A stretch of DNA of 64,000 bases from Actinoallomurus purpureus (GCF_024055795.1 NZ_JAMXMY010000017.1:1-64000); one strand, 5' to 3'. Counted from the stretch's first letter, positions 46,745 through 58,783 are shown. Notes: generated from the letters alone by a model not told the origin. Program-made: numbers and translations.

Positions 46745-46784
46745 CGAAAACGGCCTGTCCCCCCGATTCGGGAGGACAGGCCGT
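46745..46784 (-). terminator. Rho-independent terminator of parE
   Basis: ACGGCCTGTCC and GGACAGGCCGT pair exactly, extended by CCC/GGG around a short loop. On the minus strand the stem is followed by TTTT. Placed 28 bases after the parE stop. Confidence 0.8.
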
Positions 46785-46811
46785 ACGTTGGTCCGGCTGA
46801 GCGCCGTGATG

Positions 46812-48905
<2,094 letters not shown>

Positions 48906-49091
48906 CGGCTGTGCTCCTCGGGGGTAGGGCGTGCGGGCAGCAGGCTACCCGCCGGGACCGACACTACGCGGACCGGCGCGCCGTCCGGTACGTCCTCCAC
49001 CTCCGGGAGGAGATGCCGCAGAACGGTCTCAGACGGCGGAATCCACCAGAGGGAGGGTGTTCGGCGATCAAAGCGTCCCTATGGTTCAGCC

Positions 49092-49994
49092 ATGCCCAAC
49101 ACGATTGTCGCCACGGATCTGCGGAAGCGCTACGGCGACGTGAAAGCCGTCGACGGAGTGACGCTCGCCGTCGAGGAGGGGGAGTTCTTCGGCATCCTCG
49201 GGCCGAACGGTGCGGGGAAGACGACGACTCTCGAGATCATCGAGGGGTTGCGGCAGGCGGACGGCGGCGAGGTCACGGTGCTCGGCCGGTCGCCGTGGCC
49301 GCGCGATCCCGCACTGCTGCCCAGGATCGGGGTACAGCTTCAAGCCTCCTCCTTCTTCGAACGGCTGACCGCGCGGGAGCAGCTGCGGACGTTCGGTTCG
49401 CTGTACGGGGTGCCGGAACGCAAGGCCGACGCGATGCTGGAGACGGTCGGCCTGACGGAGAAGGCCGACACTCCGGTGGAGAAGCTGTCCGGCGGACAGG
49501 CGCAGCGGCTGTCGATCGCCTGCGCGCTGGTGCACGAGCCGGAGCTGGTCTTCCTCGACGAGCCGACGGCGGCACTGGACCCCCAGGCGCGCCGCAACCT
49601 GTGGGACGTCCTGCGGGCGATCAACACGGAGGGCCGCACGATCGTTCTCACGACGCACTACATGGACGAGGCCGAGACGTTGTGCGACCGGGTGGCGATC
49701 ATCGATCGGGGGCGGATCCTGCGGAGCGGTCCGCCCGCCGCGCTGGTTCGTGGTCTGGACGCCGCGACGCGGATCAGCGTCGTCAGCGGCGTGCTCGGCG
49801 TCGACGAGGCGCGTGCGCTGCCGGGCGCGGACGACGTGACCGACGACGGGGTCTCCCTCGTCATCGCCACCCGCGACCCCTCCTCCGTCGTCGCCGCGCT
49901 GGCCGGCCGCGGTGCGCTCGACGGCGTCCAGATCAAGGGCGCCACCCTCGAAGACGTCTTCCTCAACCTCACCGGGCGGGAGTACCGGATATGA
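49092..49994 (+). CDS. ABC exporter ATP-binding protein (ABC-2 type)
   Basis: 300 residues. Walker A GPNGAGKTTT, signature LSGGQAQRLSIA, Walker B ELVFLDEPTAALD and the His loop TTHYMDEAE are all intact. The last 80 residues form the accessory domain seen in drug and lipid exporters of the DrrA type. It overlaps its permease by four bases. The substrate is unknown. Confidence 0.93.
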   Translation: MPNTIVATDLRKRYGDVKAVDGVTLAVEEGEFFGILGPNGAGKTTTLEIIEGLRQADGGEVTVLGRSPWPRDPALLPRIGVQLQASSFFERLTAREQLRTFGSLYGVPERKADAMLETVGLTEKADTPVEKLSGGQAQRLSIACALVHEPELVFLDEPTAALDPQARRNLWDVLRAINTEGRTIVLTTHYMDEAETLCDRVAIIDRGRILRSGPPAALVRGLDAATRISVVSGVLGVDEARALPGADDVTDDGVSLVIATRDPSSVVAALAGRGALDGVQIKGATLEDVFLNLTGREYRI

Positions 49995-51055
49995 CGAGTT
50001 TCCGGAGCCTGGCGCGGGCCATGTTCCTCGGGTTCCGCCGGGACCGGGGCGCGCTGTTCTTCACGATCGCCCTCCCCCTGCTGTTCCTGCTGATCATCGG
50101 CGGGGTGTTCGCCCGGCAGTCGACCCCGAAGTCGAAGGTGCTGGAGATCGGGTCGGTGCCGGTCGTGGACCAGATGCCGGCGGAGATGCGGGCGGGGGTC
50201 GACAAGTCCCTCAAGTTCACCAGGATCTCCGACCGGAACGCGGCGGTAGAGAAAGTACGGAAGGGCGACTATTCGGCGGCGATCGAGCAGAGCGGCGATC
50301 GGGTGGTCGTCCATTTCTCGGCGGCCGACCAGGTCAAGGCGGGCACCGCCCAGGGCCAGATCGAGGGCCTGGTGCAGGCCGCCAACCAGGCGTCGTCCGG
50401 CAAGCCGCCGAAGTACCGCCTGGAGGGGCAGCAGGTCGAGGACAAGTCGCTCAAGCCGATCCAGTACATCACCCCCGGCCTACTCGGATGGGCGCTCGCC
50501 TCGGCCGGCATGTTCGGCGCGTCCACCACGCTCGTGACATGGCGGACAAAGGGTCTCCTTCGTCGGTTGCGCCTGTCGCCGGTGCCCATCCGGAGCGTGT
50601 TCGCCGCGCGGGTCGTCGTCAGCCTCGGGGTCGCGATGGTGCAGACGGCGCTGTTCATCGGGGTGGCGACGCTACCGATGTTCGGACTCGAGCTCGCGCA
50701 CTACTGGTGGATGGCGATCCCGATGGTGCTGTGCGGCGTGCTGGCCTTCCTCGCCATCGGCATGCTGATCGGGGCATGGGCGAAGACCCAGGAGGCGGCG
50801 CAGGGGGTCACCCAGATCGTCGTGCTGCCGATGGCCTTCCTCGGTGGATCGTTCTTCAACATCGACGACGCGCCCCCGTGGCTGCGGGTCGTGTCGGAGA
50901 TCTTCCCGTTGCGCCATCTCAACAACGGGATGCTCAAGGTCCTCGTACGCGGTGAGGGACCGGCGTCGGTCCTGCCACAGATGGGCGTTCTACTGGGTTT
51001 CGCGCTTGTGGCCACTCTCATCGCGGTTCGTGTGTTCCGCTGGGAACAAATCTAA
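49991..51055 (+). CDS. ABC-2 type permease
   Basis: 354 residues. One helix near the start (LFFTIALPLLFLLIIGGVFA), an outer domain of about 150 residues, then five helices (for example GWALASAGMFGASTTLVTW; FLAIGMLIGAWAKTQEAAQG; IVVLPMAFLGGSFFNIDDAP). This is the ABC-2/DrrB layout. It pairs with the ATPase in front to make a full exporter. A GGTGAC-CTTT-GTCACC hairpin at 51065-51089 may end the transcript. Confidence 0.92.
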   Translation: MTSFRSLARAMFLGFRRDRGALFFTIALPLLFLLIIGGVFARQSTPKSKVLEIGSVPVVDQMPAEMRAGVDKSLKFTRISDRNAAVEKVRKGDYSAAIEQSGDRVVVHFSAADQVKAGTAQGQIEGLVQAANQASSGKPPKYRLEGQQVEDKSLKPIQYITPGLLGWALASAGMFGASTTLVTWRTKGLLRRLRLSPVPIRSVFAARVVVSLGVAMVQTALFIGVATLPMFGLELAHYWWMAIPMVLCGVLAFLAIGMLIGAWAKTQEAAQGVTQIVVLPMAFLGGSFFNIDDAPPWLRVVSEIFPLRHLNNGMLKVLVRGEGPASVLPQMGVLLGFALVATLIAVRVFRWEQI

Positions 51056-51064
51056 CAATCCGTG

Positions 51065-51089
51065 CCTCGGTGACCTTTGTCACCTGAGG
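51065..51089 (+). terminator. Hairpin after the ABC exporter operon
   Basis: CCTC-GGTGAC-CTTT-GTCACC-T-GAGG, ten base pairs with one bulge, directly after the permease stop. Plausible terminator. Confidence 0.45.
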
Positions 51090-51187
51090 GCCTATTCCGC
51101 TCTCGGCGTACACAGAACCCGCATGGGAACGCCCGCGTCAGGTTAGATGTTGTCCTAAGCGACCGACCCCGAGACGAGGAAGGCGAC

Positions 51188-51418
51188 GTGACTGGAGCTC
51201 TTGCCCCAACAAAGCCGCTGACGGCCGTGGACCGCTGCGACCGCTGCGGTGCTCAGGCCTACGTCCGCGCGGTCCTCGCGGGCGGCGGAGAGTTGCTGTT
51301 CTGTGCCCACCATGGTCGTAAGTACGGCGAGCCGCTGCGTGCGACGGGCGCGGAAATTCACGACGAAACCGACCGGCTGCTTGAGACCCCTGCATCCCCT
51401 ACGGAGGACGACCGGTAG
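51188..51418 (+). CDS. DUF7455-type small zinc-ribbon protein
   Basis: 76 residues. Cys pairs CDRCGAQAYV and LFCAHHGRKY form a likely zinc site, and VRAVLAGGGELLFCAHH is typical of this small actinobacterial family, which in Streptomyces also lies near hrdB. AGGAAGG precedes the GTG. Function unknown; nucleic-acid binding or a structural role is possible. A strong terminator follows. Confidence 0.78.
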   Translation: MTGALAPTKPLTAVDRCDRCGAQAYVRAVLAGGGELLFCAHHGRKYGEPLRATGAEIHDETDRLLETPASPTEDDR

Positions 51419-51445
51419 GCCAGGCCAGCCGACCCGATAATCCAT

Positions 51446-51482
51446 GAGACGGCGGCCACCCATCCAGGGTGGCCGCCGTCTC
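51446..51482 (+). terminator. Strong terminator after the zinc-ribbon gene
   Basis: Sixteen perfectly paired bases (GAGACGGCGGCCACCC and its complement) around the loop ATCCA. Confidence 0.8.
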
Positions 51483-51530
51483 GCGTTGCATGATCCGCCG
51501 TCCGAGGGCACCGGGTGGCGAAGGAGGACG

Positions 51531-52253
51531 ATGCTGATCCTGCTCCCCCCGTCGGAGGGCAAGGCCTGCGACGGCGATGGGCCGCCGCTGGACCTGACGG
51601 CGCTGAGCCTCCCCGCGCTGACCGCCACCCGCGAGCGGGTGCTCGGCGCTCTGGAGGCCCTCTCCTCCGGCCCGGTGGAGAACGCCCGGCGCGTCCTCGG
51701 CCTGTCCGCCGGGCAGATCGCGGCGATCGAGCGGAATCGGGAGATGCGCGCCGTGCCGACCCTGCCGGCCTCACGGCTCTACACCGGCGTGTTGTACGAC
51801 AACCTGGGCCTGGCCACCCTGGACCCGGAGCGCGCCACCCGCTCCGTCCTGATCTTCTCGGCGCTGTGGGGCACGCTGCGGCCCGGCGACCGTGTTCCGC
51901 CGTACCGGCTGTCGATGGGCGTGAAACTGCCTCCCCTGGGCCCTCTGGCGGCCGCGTGGCGTCCCGTCCTCGCCGCCGCCCTGCCGGCGGACGGCCTCCT
52001 GATCGACATGCGCTCTGCGCCGTACGCCGCCGCCTGGAAGGCCCCGACGATCCGGGTGCGGGTGTTCCGCGAGCACCAGGGGCGGCGTTCGGTGGTCAGT
52101 CACATGGCGAAGGCGACGCGCGGGGCGCTGGCCCGTGCCCTGCTGGCGAACGGCGCCGATCCGGCCACCCCGGAGGAACTTCTCAAGACCGTGCTGGACC
52201 TGGGGTACACGGCCGAGCTGAACGGCACGAACCTCGACGTGGTCACCGGGTGA
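51531..52253 (+). CDS. yaaA: YaaA-family peroxide stress protein
   Basis: 240 residues. LLPPSEGKA at the N terminus, LFSALWGTLRPGDRVPPYRL-like (here IFSALWGTLRPGDRVPPYRL) in the middle, and RSAPYAAAWK are diagnostic for the YaaA/DUF328 family. In E. coli YaaA lowers free iron during peroxide stress and binds DNA; the role here is inferred from that. AAGGAGGA lies six bases before the ATG. It converges on the principal sigma factor gene. Confidence 0.88.
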   Translation: MLILLPPSEGKACDGDGPPLDLTALSLPALTATRERVLGALEALSSGPVENARRVLGLSAGQIAAIERNREMRAVPTLPASRLYTGVLYDNLGLATLDPERATRSVLIFSALWGTLRPGDRVPPYRLSMGVKLPPLGPLAAAWRPVLAAALPADGLLIDMRSAPYAAAWKAPTIRVRVFREHQGRRSVVSHMAKATRGALARALLANGADPATPEELLKTVLDLGYTAELNGTNLDVVTG

Positions 52254-52270
52254 TCACGTCGAGGCGATGA

Positions 52271-52309
52271 CGAAGGGCCCGGACCGGCCGTGCCGGTCCG
52301 GGCCCTTCG
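52271..52309. terminator. Bidirectional terminator between yaaA and the sigma factor gene
   Basis: An uninterrupted 18-bp stem (CGAAGGGCCCGGACCGGC and its complement) on a three-base loop, 17 bases after yaaA and 11 bases from the sigma factor stop. Confidence 0.8.
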
Positions 52310-52320
52310 CCGAGCCGCCG

Positions 52321-53958
52321 TCAGTCGAGGTAGTCGCGCAGCACCTGCGACCGGGACGGGTGACGCAGCTTCGACATGGTCTTCGACTCGATCTGGCGGA
52401 TCCGCTCGCGGGTCACGCCGTAGACCTTCCCGATCTCGTCGAGAGTCTTCGGCTGCCCGTCGGTCAGTCCGAACCGCATCGAGACCACGCCGGCCTCCCG
52501 CTCGCTCAGCGTGTCGAGCACCGAGTGCAACTGCTCCTGCAGCAGCGTGAAGCTGACCGCGTCGGCGGGCACGATCGCCTCGGAGTCCTCGATCAGGTCA
52601 CCGAACTCGCTGTCGCCGTCCTCGCCGAGCGGGGTGTGCAGCGAGATCGGCTCACGACCGTACTTCTGGACCTCGACGACCTTCTCGGGCGTCATGTCCA
52701 GCTCCTTGGCCAGCTCCTCCGGGGTCGGCTCGCGGCCGAGGTCCTGGAGCATCTGACGCTGCACGCGGGCCAGCTTGTTGATGACCTCCACCATGTGGAC
52801 CGGGATGCGGATCGTCCGCGCCTGGTCGGCCATGGCACGGGTGATCGCCTGCCGGATCCACCACGTGGCGTAGGTCGAGAACTTGTAACCCTTGGTGTAG
52901 TCGAACTTCTCCACCGCGCGGATCAGACCGAGGTTGCCCTCCTGGATGAGGTCCAGGAACAGCATCCCGCGCCCGGTGTACCGCTTGGCGAGCGAGACGA
53001 CGAGCCGGAGGTTGGCCTCGAGCAGGTGGTTCTTGGCCCGGCGGCCGTCCTCGGCGATCCACTCCAGGTCCTCGAGCACCTGGAACTCCAGGATGTGCCG
53101 CTCGAGGGCGAGCTTCTCCTCCGCGAACAGGCCGGCCTCGATCCGCTTGGCGAGCTCGACCTCCTGCTCGGCGTTGAGCAGCGGAACCTTGCCGATCTGC
53201 TTGAGGTAGTCCTTCACCGGGTCGGCGGTGGCACCGGCCGCGGCGATCTGCTGAGCCGGGGCGTCCTCGTCGTCGTCTCCGATGACGAAGGAGTCGTCTT
53301 CCTTGGGCTTCTTCTCGGCCACCACCACGGCGGGGGCCTCCTCGACCTCCGCCTCGGCCTCGACGGCGACTTCGGTTTCGGCGTCGTCTCCTGTCTCCAG
53401 GTCGGCGGCGACCTCCACCTCCTCGAGGTCGGTGAGGTCCGCGTCCTCGAGGTCGGTGACCTCGAGATCGGCGTCGGCTGCCTCGTCGGTGCCCTCGGGG
53501 TTCTTCGCCGCGTCCTTGGCCGCCTTCTTCACGACCGGCGGCTCGGCGGTCTTCTTCTTGGGCGCTGCCTTCTTGGGCTTGACCGCGGTCTTCTTGGCGC
53601 GGGCGGGCCGCACCGGCGCGTCGACCTCGTCGTCGACGACGGCGGTCACCGTGTCCTGATCTTTGGCGGCGGCGGTGGTCGTCTTGGGCTTCTTGGTCGC
53701 GGGCGTCGCACGCTTGCTGCTGTTGCGCGCGCGCTTAGGCGCCGCGGAGTCGGCAGCGCTCACCATGACGGTCACACCCTCCTTGCTAAGACTCCGCAAG
53801 ATGCTCGAGGCCTTCGACACGGGAATGTCGGCCTCCTCGAACGCACGGCGCACGTCATCGGCCTCGAGGTAGCCCTGGGAACGCCCACGCTCGATCAATT
53901 GCCTGACAACGTGCTCGTGCAGCTCGGACGGCTTGGAGGTCGAACTCGCAGGCGACAC
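52321..53958 (-). CDS. hrdB: Principal RNA polymerase sigma factor (RpoD/HrdB/SigA)
   Basis: About 545 residues. Region 1.1 is at 5-65; a long charged and Ala/Lys/Glu-rich linker fills 70-235, as in HrdB. Then come region 1.2 ([20 protein letters not shown]), region 2 ([57 protein letters not shown]), region 3 and region 4 ([20 protein letters not shown]). It directs housekeeping transcription. The second of two neighbouring GTG codons is chosen because GAGAGG is five bases from it but too close to the first. Confidence 0.95.
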   Translation of the reverse strand: MSPASSTSKPSELHEHVVRQLIERGRSQGYLEADDVRRAFEEADIPVSKASSILRSLSKEGVTVMVSAADSAAPKRARNSSKRATPATKKPKTTTAAAKDQDTVTAVVDDEVDAPVRPARAKKTAVKPKKAAPKKKTAEPPVVKKAAKDAAKNPEGTDEAADADLEVTDLEDADLTDLEEVEVAADLETGDDAETEVAVEAEAEVEEAPAVVVAEKKPKEDDSFVIGDDDEDAPAQQIAAAGATADPVKDYLKQIGKVPLLNAEQEVELAKRIEAGLFAEEKLALERHILEFQVLEDLEWIAEDGRRAKNHLLEANLRLVVSLAKRYTGRGMLFLDLIQEGNLGLIRAVEKFDYTKGYKFSTYATWWIRQAITRAMADQARTIRIPVHMVEVINKLARVQRQMLQDLGREPTPEELAKELDMTPEKVVEVQKYGREPISLHTPLGEDGDSEFGDLIEDSEAIVPADAVSFTLLQEQLHSVLDTLSEREAGVVSMRFGLTDGQPKTLDEIGKVYGVTRERIRQIESKTMSKLRHPSRSQVLRDYLD

Positions 53959-54156
53959 AAACACCTCTCGAACGAAACGTGTGGCTATGTTTACCCAGTG
54001 CTCTGTCGGGCGCCGGCCCTGCAGGCCCTATGCGCTGAGCAGCGTACCCCTGCCTCACAGTCGGTTTAGCAGTCTGGCACGCCTGCCTATTCCGCGCGGC
54101 GGAGTCCTGCCCGGTGACACCCACCTTAGAGGGCACTGAGCGGTCCTTCGTACGTG

Positions 54157-56256
54157 CTACGCCGTTCTCGGCGGAACATGTAGGGCAAGTACTGTCACGT
54201 CATCATCATGGTCGTACCCGGCCAGCATCCGGTCGACCAAGAAGTCCACGAGTATCTCAGGATCTGCAAGCACCTCCGATGGGGCGGCGGCGGCGATCGA
54301 GACGATCTCGTCGAGACCGGCATCGAGCCCCCGTCTACGGTTCTCCACCAGTCCATCGGAGTAGAAGACCACAGTGTTGCCGGATGGGACCGAAAAAATT
54401 GTCTCTTCTCGCTCGGAGGGCCAACCGAGCGGGGTTCCCGCCTCCGCTGTGCTGACCCGCGGAGGGGCGTCCGGGAAGATCCGAAGCGGCGGCAGATGGC
54501 CGGCGTTGCTGATCATGCCTTCGCCGGTCGCGGGGTCGATGACGGCGTACGCGAGGGTGGTGATCTGCTCCCAGCCCTCCGTCGCAGCGAACAGCCGGTC
54601 GAGGCCGGTGATCACGGCCGCCGGGCGCGGGTCGTTCAGCGCGAGGGCGCGCAGCGCGTTGCGCACCCGGCCCATGCCCGCCGCGGCCTTGACGCCCTTG
54701 CCCATGACGTCGCCGATCGCGATCGCCACCCGGCCGTCCTGCAGCGGGAAGGCGTCGTACCAGTCGCCGCCGACCTGCACGTGCCGCGTCGCCGGGTGGT
54801 AACGAGCGGCCAGGCGCATCTGCGGCAGCTGCGGGAGGCGGTCCGGCAGCAGGCTGCGCTGCAGCGCCTCGGCGGTCTTGTGCTCCCGCTCGAACAGGGT
54901 CGCCCGCTCGACGGCGAGCGCGCACTGACCGGCCAGGGCCTCGAGGAAGACCCGCTCCTCCTCTGTGATCTCCCGCGGCCGGGTGAAGGAGAAACGCAGC
55001 GCGCCGAGGGCGCGCCCGGCGGCCAGCAGCGGCAGGCCGACCCACGCGCGCTCGTCGGTGCGCCGGACGAAATCGGCGATCTCGTCGCCCTTGAGCTGCA
55101 GCCGCAGGCTGACGGGGTTCTCGGCGAGGAACGGGCGCCGCTCGCGGACCGCGACGGACATCACGCTGGGGCCGTCGATCCCGATCTCCTCCCGGGCGGG
55201 GCCGGGAAGCTCCGGGATGCCGCCGGGCGTGATCATGCGCAGGCGGAGCTTGTCGTCCTCGAGGAGTGCGACGGCCGACCTGTCGGCGCCGATCGCCGAC
55301 CGGCCGACCTCCGTGATGACCGAGACCACCTGGTTGACGGTCAGCGCCTCGGCCAGCATGGACGTCGCCTGCTGGAGCCGCGCGGTGCGCAGCGCGGCGG
55401 CCGACAGCTGCTCGGTGAGCCGGCCGCGCATCTCCTCGGCCTCACGCTTGCCGGTGACGTCGGTGTTCGCGCCGACCCACTCGACGATCTCGCCGTCGCG
55501 GCGGATCGGCACCGCGCGCACGTCGTAGTTGCGGTAACCGCCCGCGCGGGTGCGGATGCGGTAGGTGGACTCGAAGATCCGGTCGTTCGCCACGCAGGCT
55601 CGCCAGGCCTCCTCGATGTGCTGGTGGTCCTCCGTGTGCACGGCGCCCAGCCAGCCCTCGGTGGCGTACTCCTCGTGGGTCTGGCCGGTGATCGCCCGCC
55701 ACTCGGGCGCGTCGTCGACGACCTCACCCGCGGGCGTGGTCACCCACACGACCTGGGAACTGGCCTCCACCAGGGAGCGGTAGCGCTCCTCCTTGCGGCG
55801 GATCGACCGCTCGGCCAGGACACGGTCGGTGACGTCCACGGCGACCAGCACGACGCCGGACACCTCACCCTCCGCCGTGTGGGAGGGGAACCAGGAGTGG
55901 GCCCAGTGGCGGTCGCCGAGGGCCAGGTCGACGTCCAGGACCGGGCGGTCCTCGTCGAGGACCTTCCGGGCCGACGCCTCGATGACGCCGCCGATCTCCC
56001 CGGAGATGGCCTCGGCGGGCCGTCTGCCCTCCAGGTCGGCGACGCTCACGCCGTGGATGCGCGCCAGCATCTCGTTGGCGCGCTTGAAGCGCAGCTCGTT
56101 GTCGAAGAGCGCGAACCCGATCGGAGCCTCCCGAAGCAACGTGGCGAACAGCGCCGAGTCCGACGCGTCGAGACCAGAGATCCGGGGGTGCGGTACAGAC
56201 GTCTCGGTGCTCACCGTCGACACCTCCGTCGCGCGCTCGGCCCTACTGCGAGGCAT
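54157..56256 (-). CDS. PAS-PAS-GAF-SpoIIE (PP2C) serine phosphatase
   Basis: 699 residues. PAS domain 1 at about 35-150 (PIGFALFDNELRFKRANEML), PAS 2 at 160-285 with a PAC end (VRAVPIRRDGEIVEWVGAN), GAF at 310-460, and the SpoIIE phosphatase at 475-699 with metal ligands in GGDWYDAF, IGDVMGKG and YSDGLVE. Such proteins dephosphorylate anti-anti-sigma factors and so release stress sigma factors. No membrane segment, so it senses an internal signal such as redox or a ligand. The partner kinase is not adjacent. Confidence 0.92.
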   Translation of the reverse strand: MPRSRAERATEVSTVSTETSVPHPRISGLDASDSALFATLLREAPIGFALFDNELRFKRANEMLARIHGVSVADLEGRRPAEAISGEIGGVIEASARKVLDEDRPVLDVDLALGDRHWAHSWFPSHTAEGEVSGVVLVAVDVTDRVLAERSIRRKEERYRSLVEASSQVVWVTTPAGEVVDDAPEWRAITGQTHEEYATEGWLGAVHTEDHQHIEEAWRACVANDRIFESTYRIRTRAGGYRNYDVRAVPIRRDGEIVEWVGANTDVTGKREAEEMRGRLTEQLSAAALRTARLQQATSMLAEALTVNQVVSVITEVGRSAIGADRSAVALLEDDKLRLRMITPGGIPELPGPAREEIGIDGPSVMSVAVRERRPFLAENPVSLRLQLKGDEIADFVRRTDERAWVGLPLLAAGRALGALRFSFTRPREITEEERVFLEALAGQCALAVERATLFEREHKTAEALQRSLLPDRLPQLPQMRLAARYHPATRHVQVGGDWYDAFPLQDGRVAIAIGDVMGKGVKAAAGMGRVRNALRALALNDPRPAAVITGLDRLFAATEGWEQITTLAYAVIDPATGEGMISNAGHLPPLRIFPDAPPRVSTAEAGTPLGWPSEREETIFSVPSGNTVVFYSDGLVENRRRGLDAGLDEIVSIAAAAPSEVLADPEILVDFLVDRMLAGYDHDDDVTVLALHVPPRTA

Positions 56257-56611
56257 TTCCGCATCACTATGGGTGAATGGGAGCAGGCTAGCGCTCCCGC
56301 CTCCATCACAACACCGCTCGGAGTCAGGTTTTCATCATCTCGGTGCTTCGGCGCCGACGGAAGTCCCGTTCGGCATCGTTATTCCGGCGACCGCGCAGGG
56401 CGCACCTCCGGTCACCCTCCGGTCACACGGCACGAGGCCGCGTATCCGGCGGGAAGCATGATGATAGGGGCCGATCGTCACCCGGCGGGCGACATCCCCG
56501 ATCTCGGCGAGTCCCGTGTCGCCGGCGCGGCGCGGTGATCGGTTCGCAGCGGGTACTTCGGGTGACGCGCCGTCTCCGCGCCGCATTTCTCGCTCTGACG
56601 AGCTCCGTAAA

Positions 56612-57184
56612 TCAGCTCCGCGCCTTGGCCGCGGCCTTCATCTCCTGCTTGTAGGCGCGGACCCGGCCAAGAGACTCCTCGTCGACGATGTCCGCGACTG
56701 AGCGGTACGCGCCCTCGTCGCCGTAGTGGCCGGCCGCCTCGCGCCAGCCCTCCGGGCGCACGCCGAGCCGCTTGCCGAGCAGCGCGACGAAGATCCGGGC
56801 CTTCTGGTCGCCGAAGCCGGGCAGGGCGCCGACCCTCTCCAGGAGCTCCCCGCCGGTCGCCGCCTCCGTCCAGACCCGCTCGGCCGCCCCGTCGTACCGC
56901 TCCAGCACGGTGCCGCCGAGAGCCTGCACACGGGCCGCCATCGCCTTGGGGTACCTGTGCAAGGCGGGGCGCTCGCTGAAGACGGCCACGAGCGCGTCAG
57001 GGTCGTACCGGGCCAGTTCCTCGGCGTCGGGGTCTCGGCCGATCCGGCGCGCGAGTTCGTACGGTGCCGCGAACGCGCGCTCGAGGGGCACCTGCTGGTC
57101 GAGCAGCATCGCCATCAGCAGGGCCAGCGGGCTGCGGTTCAGCAGTGCGTTGGCCTCGGGATCGATGGGCAGCGAGATCGTCAT
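56612..57184 (-). CDS. HhH-GPD-type base-excision repair protein
   Basis: 190 residues. LALLMAMLLDQQVPLERAFA opens the domain and LLERVGALPGFGDQKARIFV is the helix-hairpin-helix (GxxGFGxxKA form). The Gly/Pro-rich loop and a later Asp in the usual position are less clear, so catalytic activity as a glycosylase is probable, not certain. It would remove damaged bases from DNA. GGAGG lies five bases before the ATG. Confidence 0.82.
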   Translation of the reverse strand: MTISLPIDPEANALLNRSPLALLMAMLLDQQVPLERAFAAPYELARRIGRDPDAEELARYDPDALVAVFSERPALHRYPKAMAARVQALGGTVLERYDGAAERVWTEAATGGELLERVGALPGFGDQKARIFVALLGKRLGVRPEGWREAAGHYGDEGAYRSVADIVDEESLGRVRAYKQEMKAAAKARS

Positions 57185-57350
57185 GGTGTCCTCCCGGAGC
57201 GTTCGGCTCTCATCCTGCACCCTCCGGGCCCCGCCGGTCACGCGGGGTCACCATCGGCGCTCCGTGGCCGCCGGCCCGCGAATGTGACGGTTCGCTGACG
57301 TGCCGCCCGGCGCCGTTCCGGAACGACGCCCGCGATGGTCGAATAGGAAC

Positions 57351-58037
57351 ATGACCGGCGAAGAAACACCTGTCGGGCGGCGTATCGTCCTCGGCATGCT
57401 CGGCCTCGGTGCCGTGGGCGTCGCGATCGGCGCGCGCGTCCAGAGCGGCGTGAACCGTGCCGTCGGACCGGTCGGCTCCCGGGTATCGGGCCTGATCCCG
57501 GCGGCCGGCGGATTCCGCTTCTACTCCGTGGTCGACTCGGTCAAGCGCGTCGAACCGGCGGACTATCGCCTCACCGTCGGCGGACTGGTGGAACACCCGC
57601 GTTCCTTCCGTTTCGCCGACCTGCAGGCGCTGCCGCAGACCCGGATGACCGACACCTTCCACTGTGTCACCGGCTGGACGGTGCCGAACGTCGCCTGGGC
57701 CGGAGTGGCCCTGCCCGACCTCCTGGAGGTGGTCGGCGTACGGCCGGGGGCCAAGGGCGTGCGGTTCACCTCGTTCGACCGCGCGTACACCGAGACGCTC
57801 ACCCTGGAACAGGCGCGCCGCCGTGACGTGATCGTCGCGACCAGCATGCTGGGCGGCCCGGTGAGCCACGATCACGGCGGGCCGGTGCGGATGTACGTCG
57901 CCCCGATGTACGGCTACAAGTCGACCAAGTGGCTCGGCGGGATCGACCTGGTGGACACGGTCAAGCCGGGGTACTGGGAGACGCGCGGCTACGACGTGGA
58001 CGCGTGGATCGGCCGCTCCAACGGGTTCGCGTCGTGA
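57351..58037 (+). CDS. Molybdopterin-dependent oxidoreductase (YedY/sulfite-oxidase fold)
   Basis: 228 residues. The start carries a twin-arginine-like signal (GRRIVLGMLGLGAVGVAIGA), so it is probably exported folded and tethered. The oxidoreductase domain shows HCVTGWTVPNVAWAGVAL, with the Mo-ligand Cys, and FDRAYTETLTLEQARRRDV and MYGYKSTKWLGGI. It is coupled by four bases to a cytochrome b gene, as MsrP/MsrQ-type pairs are. It could reduce methionine sulfoxide in envelope proteins; that is inference. Confidence 0.85.
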   Translation: MTGEETPVGRRIVLGMLGLGAVGVAIGARVQSGVNRAVGPVGSRVSGLIPAAGGFRFYSVVDSVKRVEPADYRLTVGGLVEHPRSFRFADLQALPQTRMTDTFHCVTGWTVPNVAWAGVALPDLLEVVGVRPGAKGVRFTSFDRAYTETLTLEQARRRDVIVATSMLGGPVSHDHGGPVRMYVAPMYGYKSTKWLGGIDLVDTVKPGYWETRGYDVDAWIGRSNGFAS

Positions 58038-58783
58038 TCCGGTTCGTCCGCGCCGTGCGCGGCGTGCACCACGCGACGGCCGTCCTCATGCTCGTCTGCC
58101 TCGTCACGGCGGCCATGCTGTACGTGCCGGCGCTGGCCGAGGCGGTCGGCCGGCGCCACCTCATCCGGATGATCCACATACTCGCCGGGTTCGGGCTGCC
58201 GGTCCCCGCGCTGCTCGGGTGGGCGTCGCGGGCGTTCCGGGGCGACGTCCGCCGGCTCAACCGGTTCTCCCCCGCCGACTGGGGGTGGCTGCGGGGCCGC
58301 GACCGGCGGGCGACCGTCGGCGGCCGCGGGATCCACCCGGTCGGCAAGTTCAACGCCGGTCAGAAGCTCAACGCGGCTTTCGTCGCGGGCGCGATCCTCG
58401 TCATGCTCGGCACCGGGTCCATCCTCACGTTCCCCCACCCGTGGCCGGACACCTTCCGCACCGGGGCGACCTTCGTCCACGACTGGCTGACCCTGGCGAT
58501 CTTCGTGGTGATCCTCGGTCACCTCTGGTACGCCCTCCGGGACCCGGGAGCGCTGTCCGGGATGTTCCTCGGTCGTGTCACGCCCGAATGGGCGGCCCGT
58601 CATCATCCGGCCTGGCTCGACGAGACCCGGACGTCGGAGGCGGCGGCCGAGACGCCCGAAACAGAGAGCCCTGCCCACTCCCGCCCACTTTCGACCAGGA
58701 ATTTCGTCCACCCCGGTGAGCCCACCGACCCCGGCGGGAACACTGAGGAGGGCAAGGACGACCTGTCCCCCCGGAGGTCTTGA
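58034..58783 (+). CDS. Cytochrome b membrane subunit for the molybdoenzyme
   Basis: 249 residues. Four membrane helices with histidines suited to bind two hemes: VRGVHHATAVLMLVCLVTAA, IRMIHILAGFGLPVPALLGW, KLNAAFVAGAILVMLGTG and TFVHDWLTLAIFVVILGHLW. It resembles formate-dehydrogenase/Ni-Fe hydrogenase-type cytochrome b and would pass electrons from quinol to the molybdoenzyme. The last 55 residues are a hydrophilic Glu/Thr/Pro-rich tail in the cytoplasm. GTG start in a four-base overlap. Confidence 0.85.
   Translation: MIRFVRAVRGVHHATAVLMLVCLVTAAMLYVPALAEAVGRRHLIRMIHILAGFGLPVPALLGWASRAFRGDVRRLNRFSPADWGWLRGRDRRATVGGRGIHPVGKFNAGQKLNAAFVAGAILVMLGTGSILTFPHPWPDTFRTGATFVHDWLTLAIFVVILGHLWYALRDPGALSGMFLGRVTPEWAARHHPAWLDETRTSEAAAETPETESPAHSRPLSTRNFVHPGEPTDPGGNTEEGKDDLSPRRS

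Noticed and set aside
51061-51190. GGTGAC/GTCACC hairpin before the zinc-ribbon gene, considered as a riboswitch
   Set aside because: Only one short stem is present and no conserved riboswitch core could be recognised; it fits a terminator of the preceding operon.
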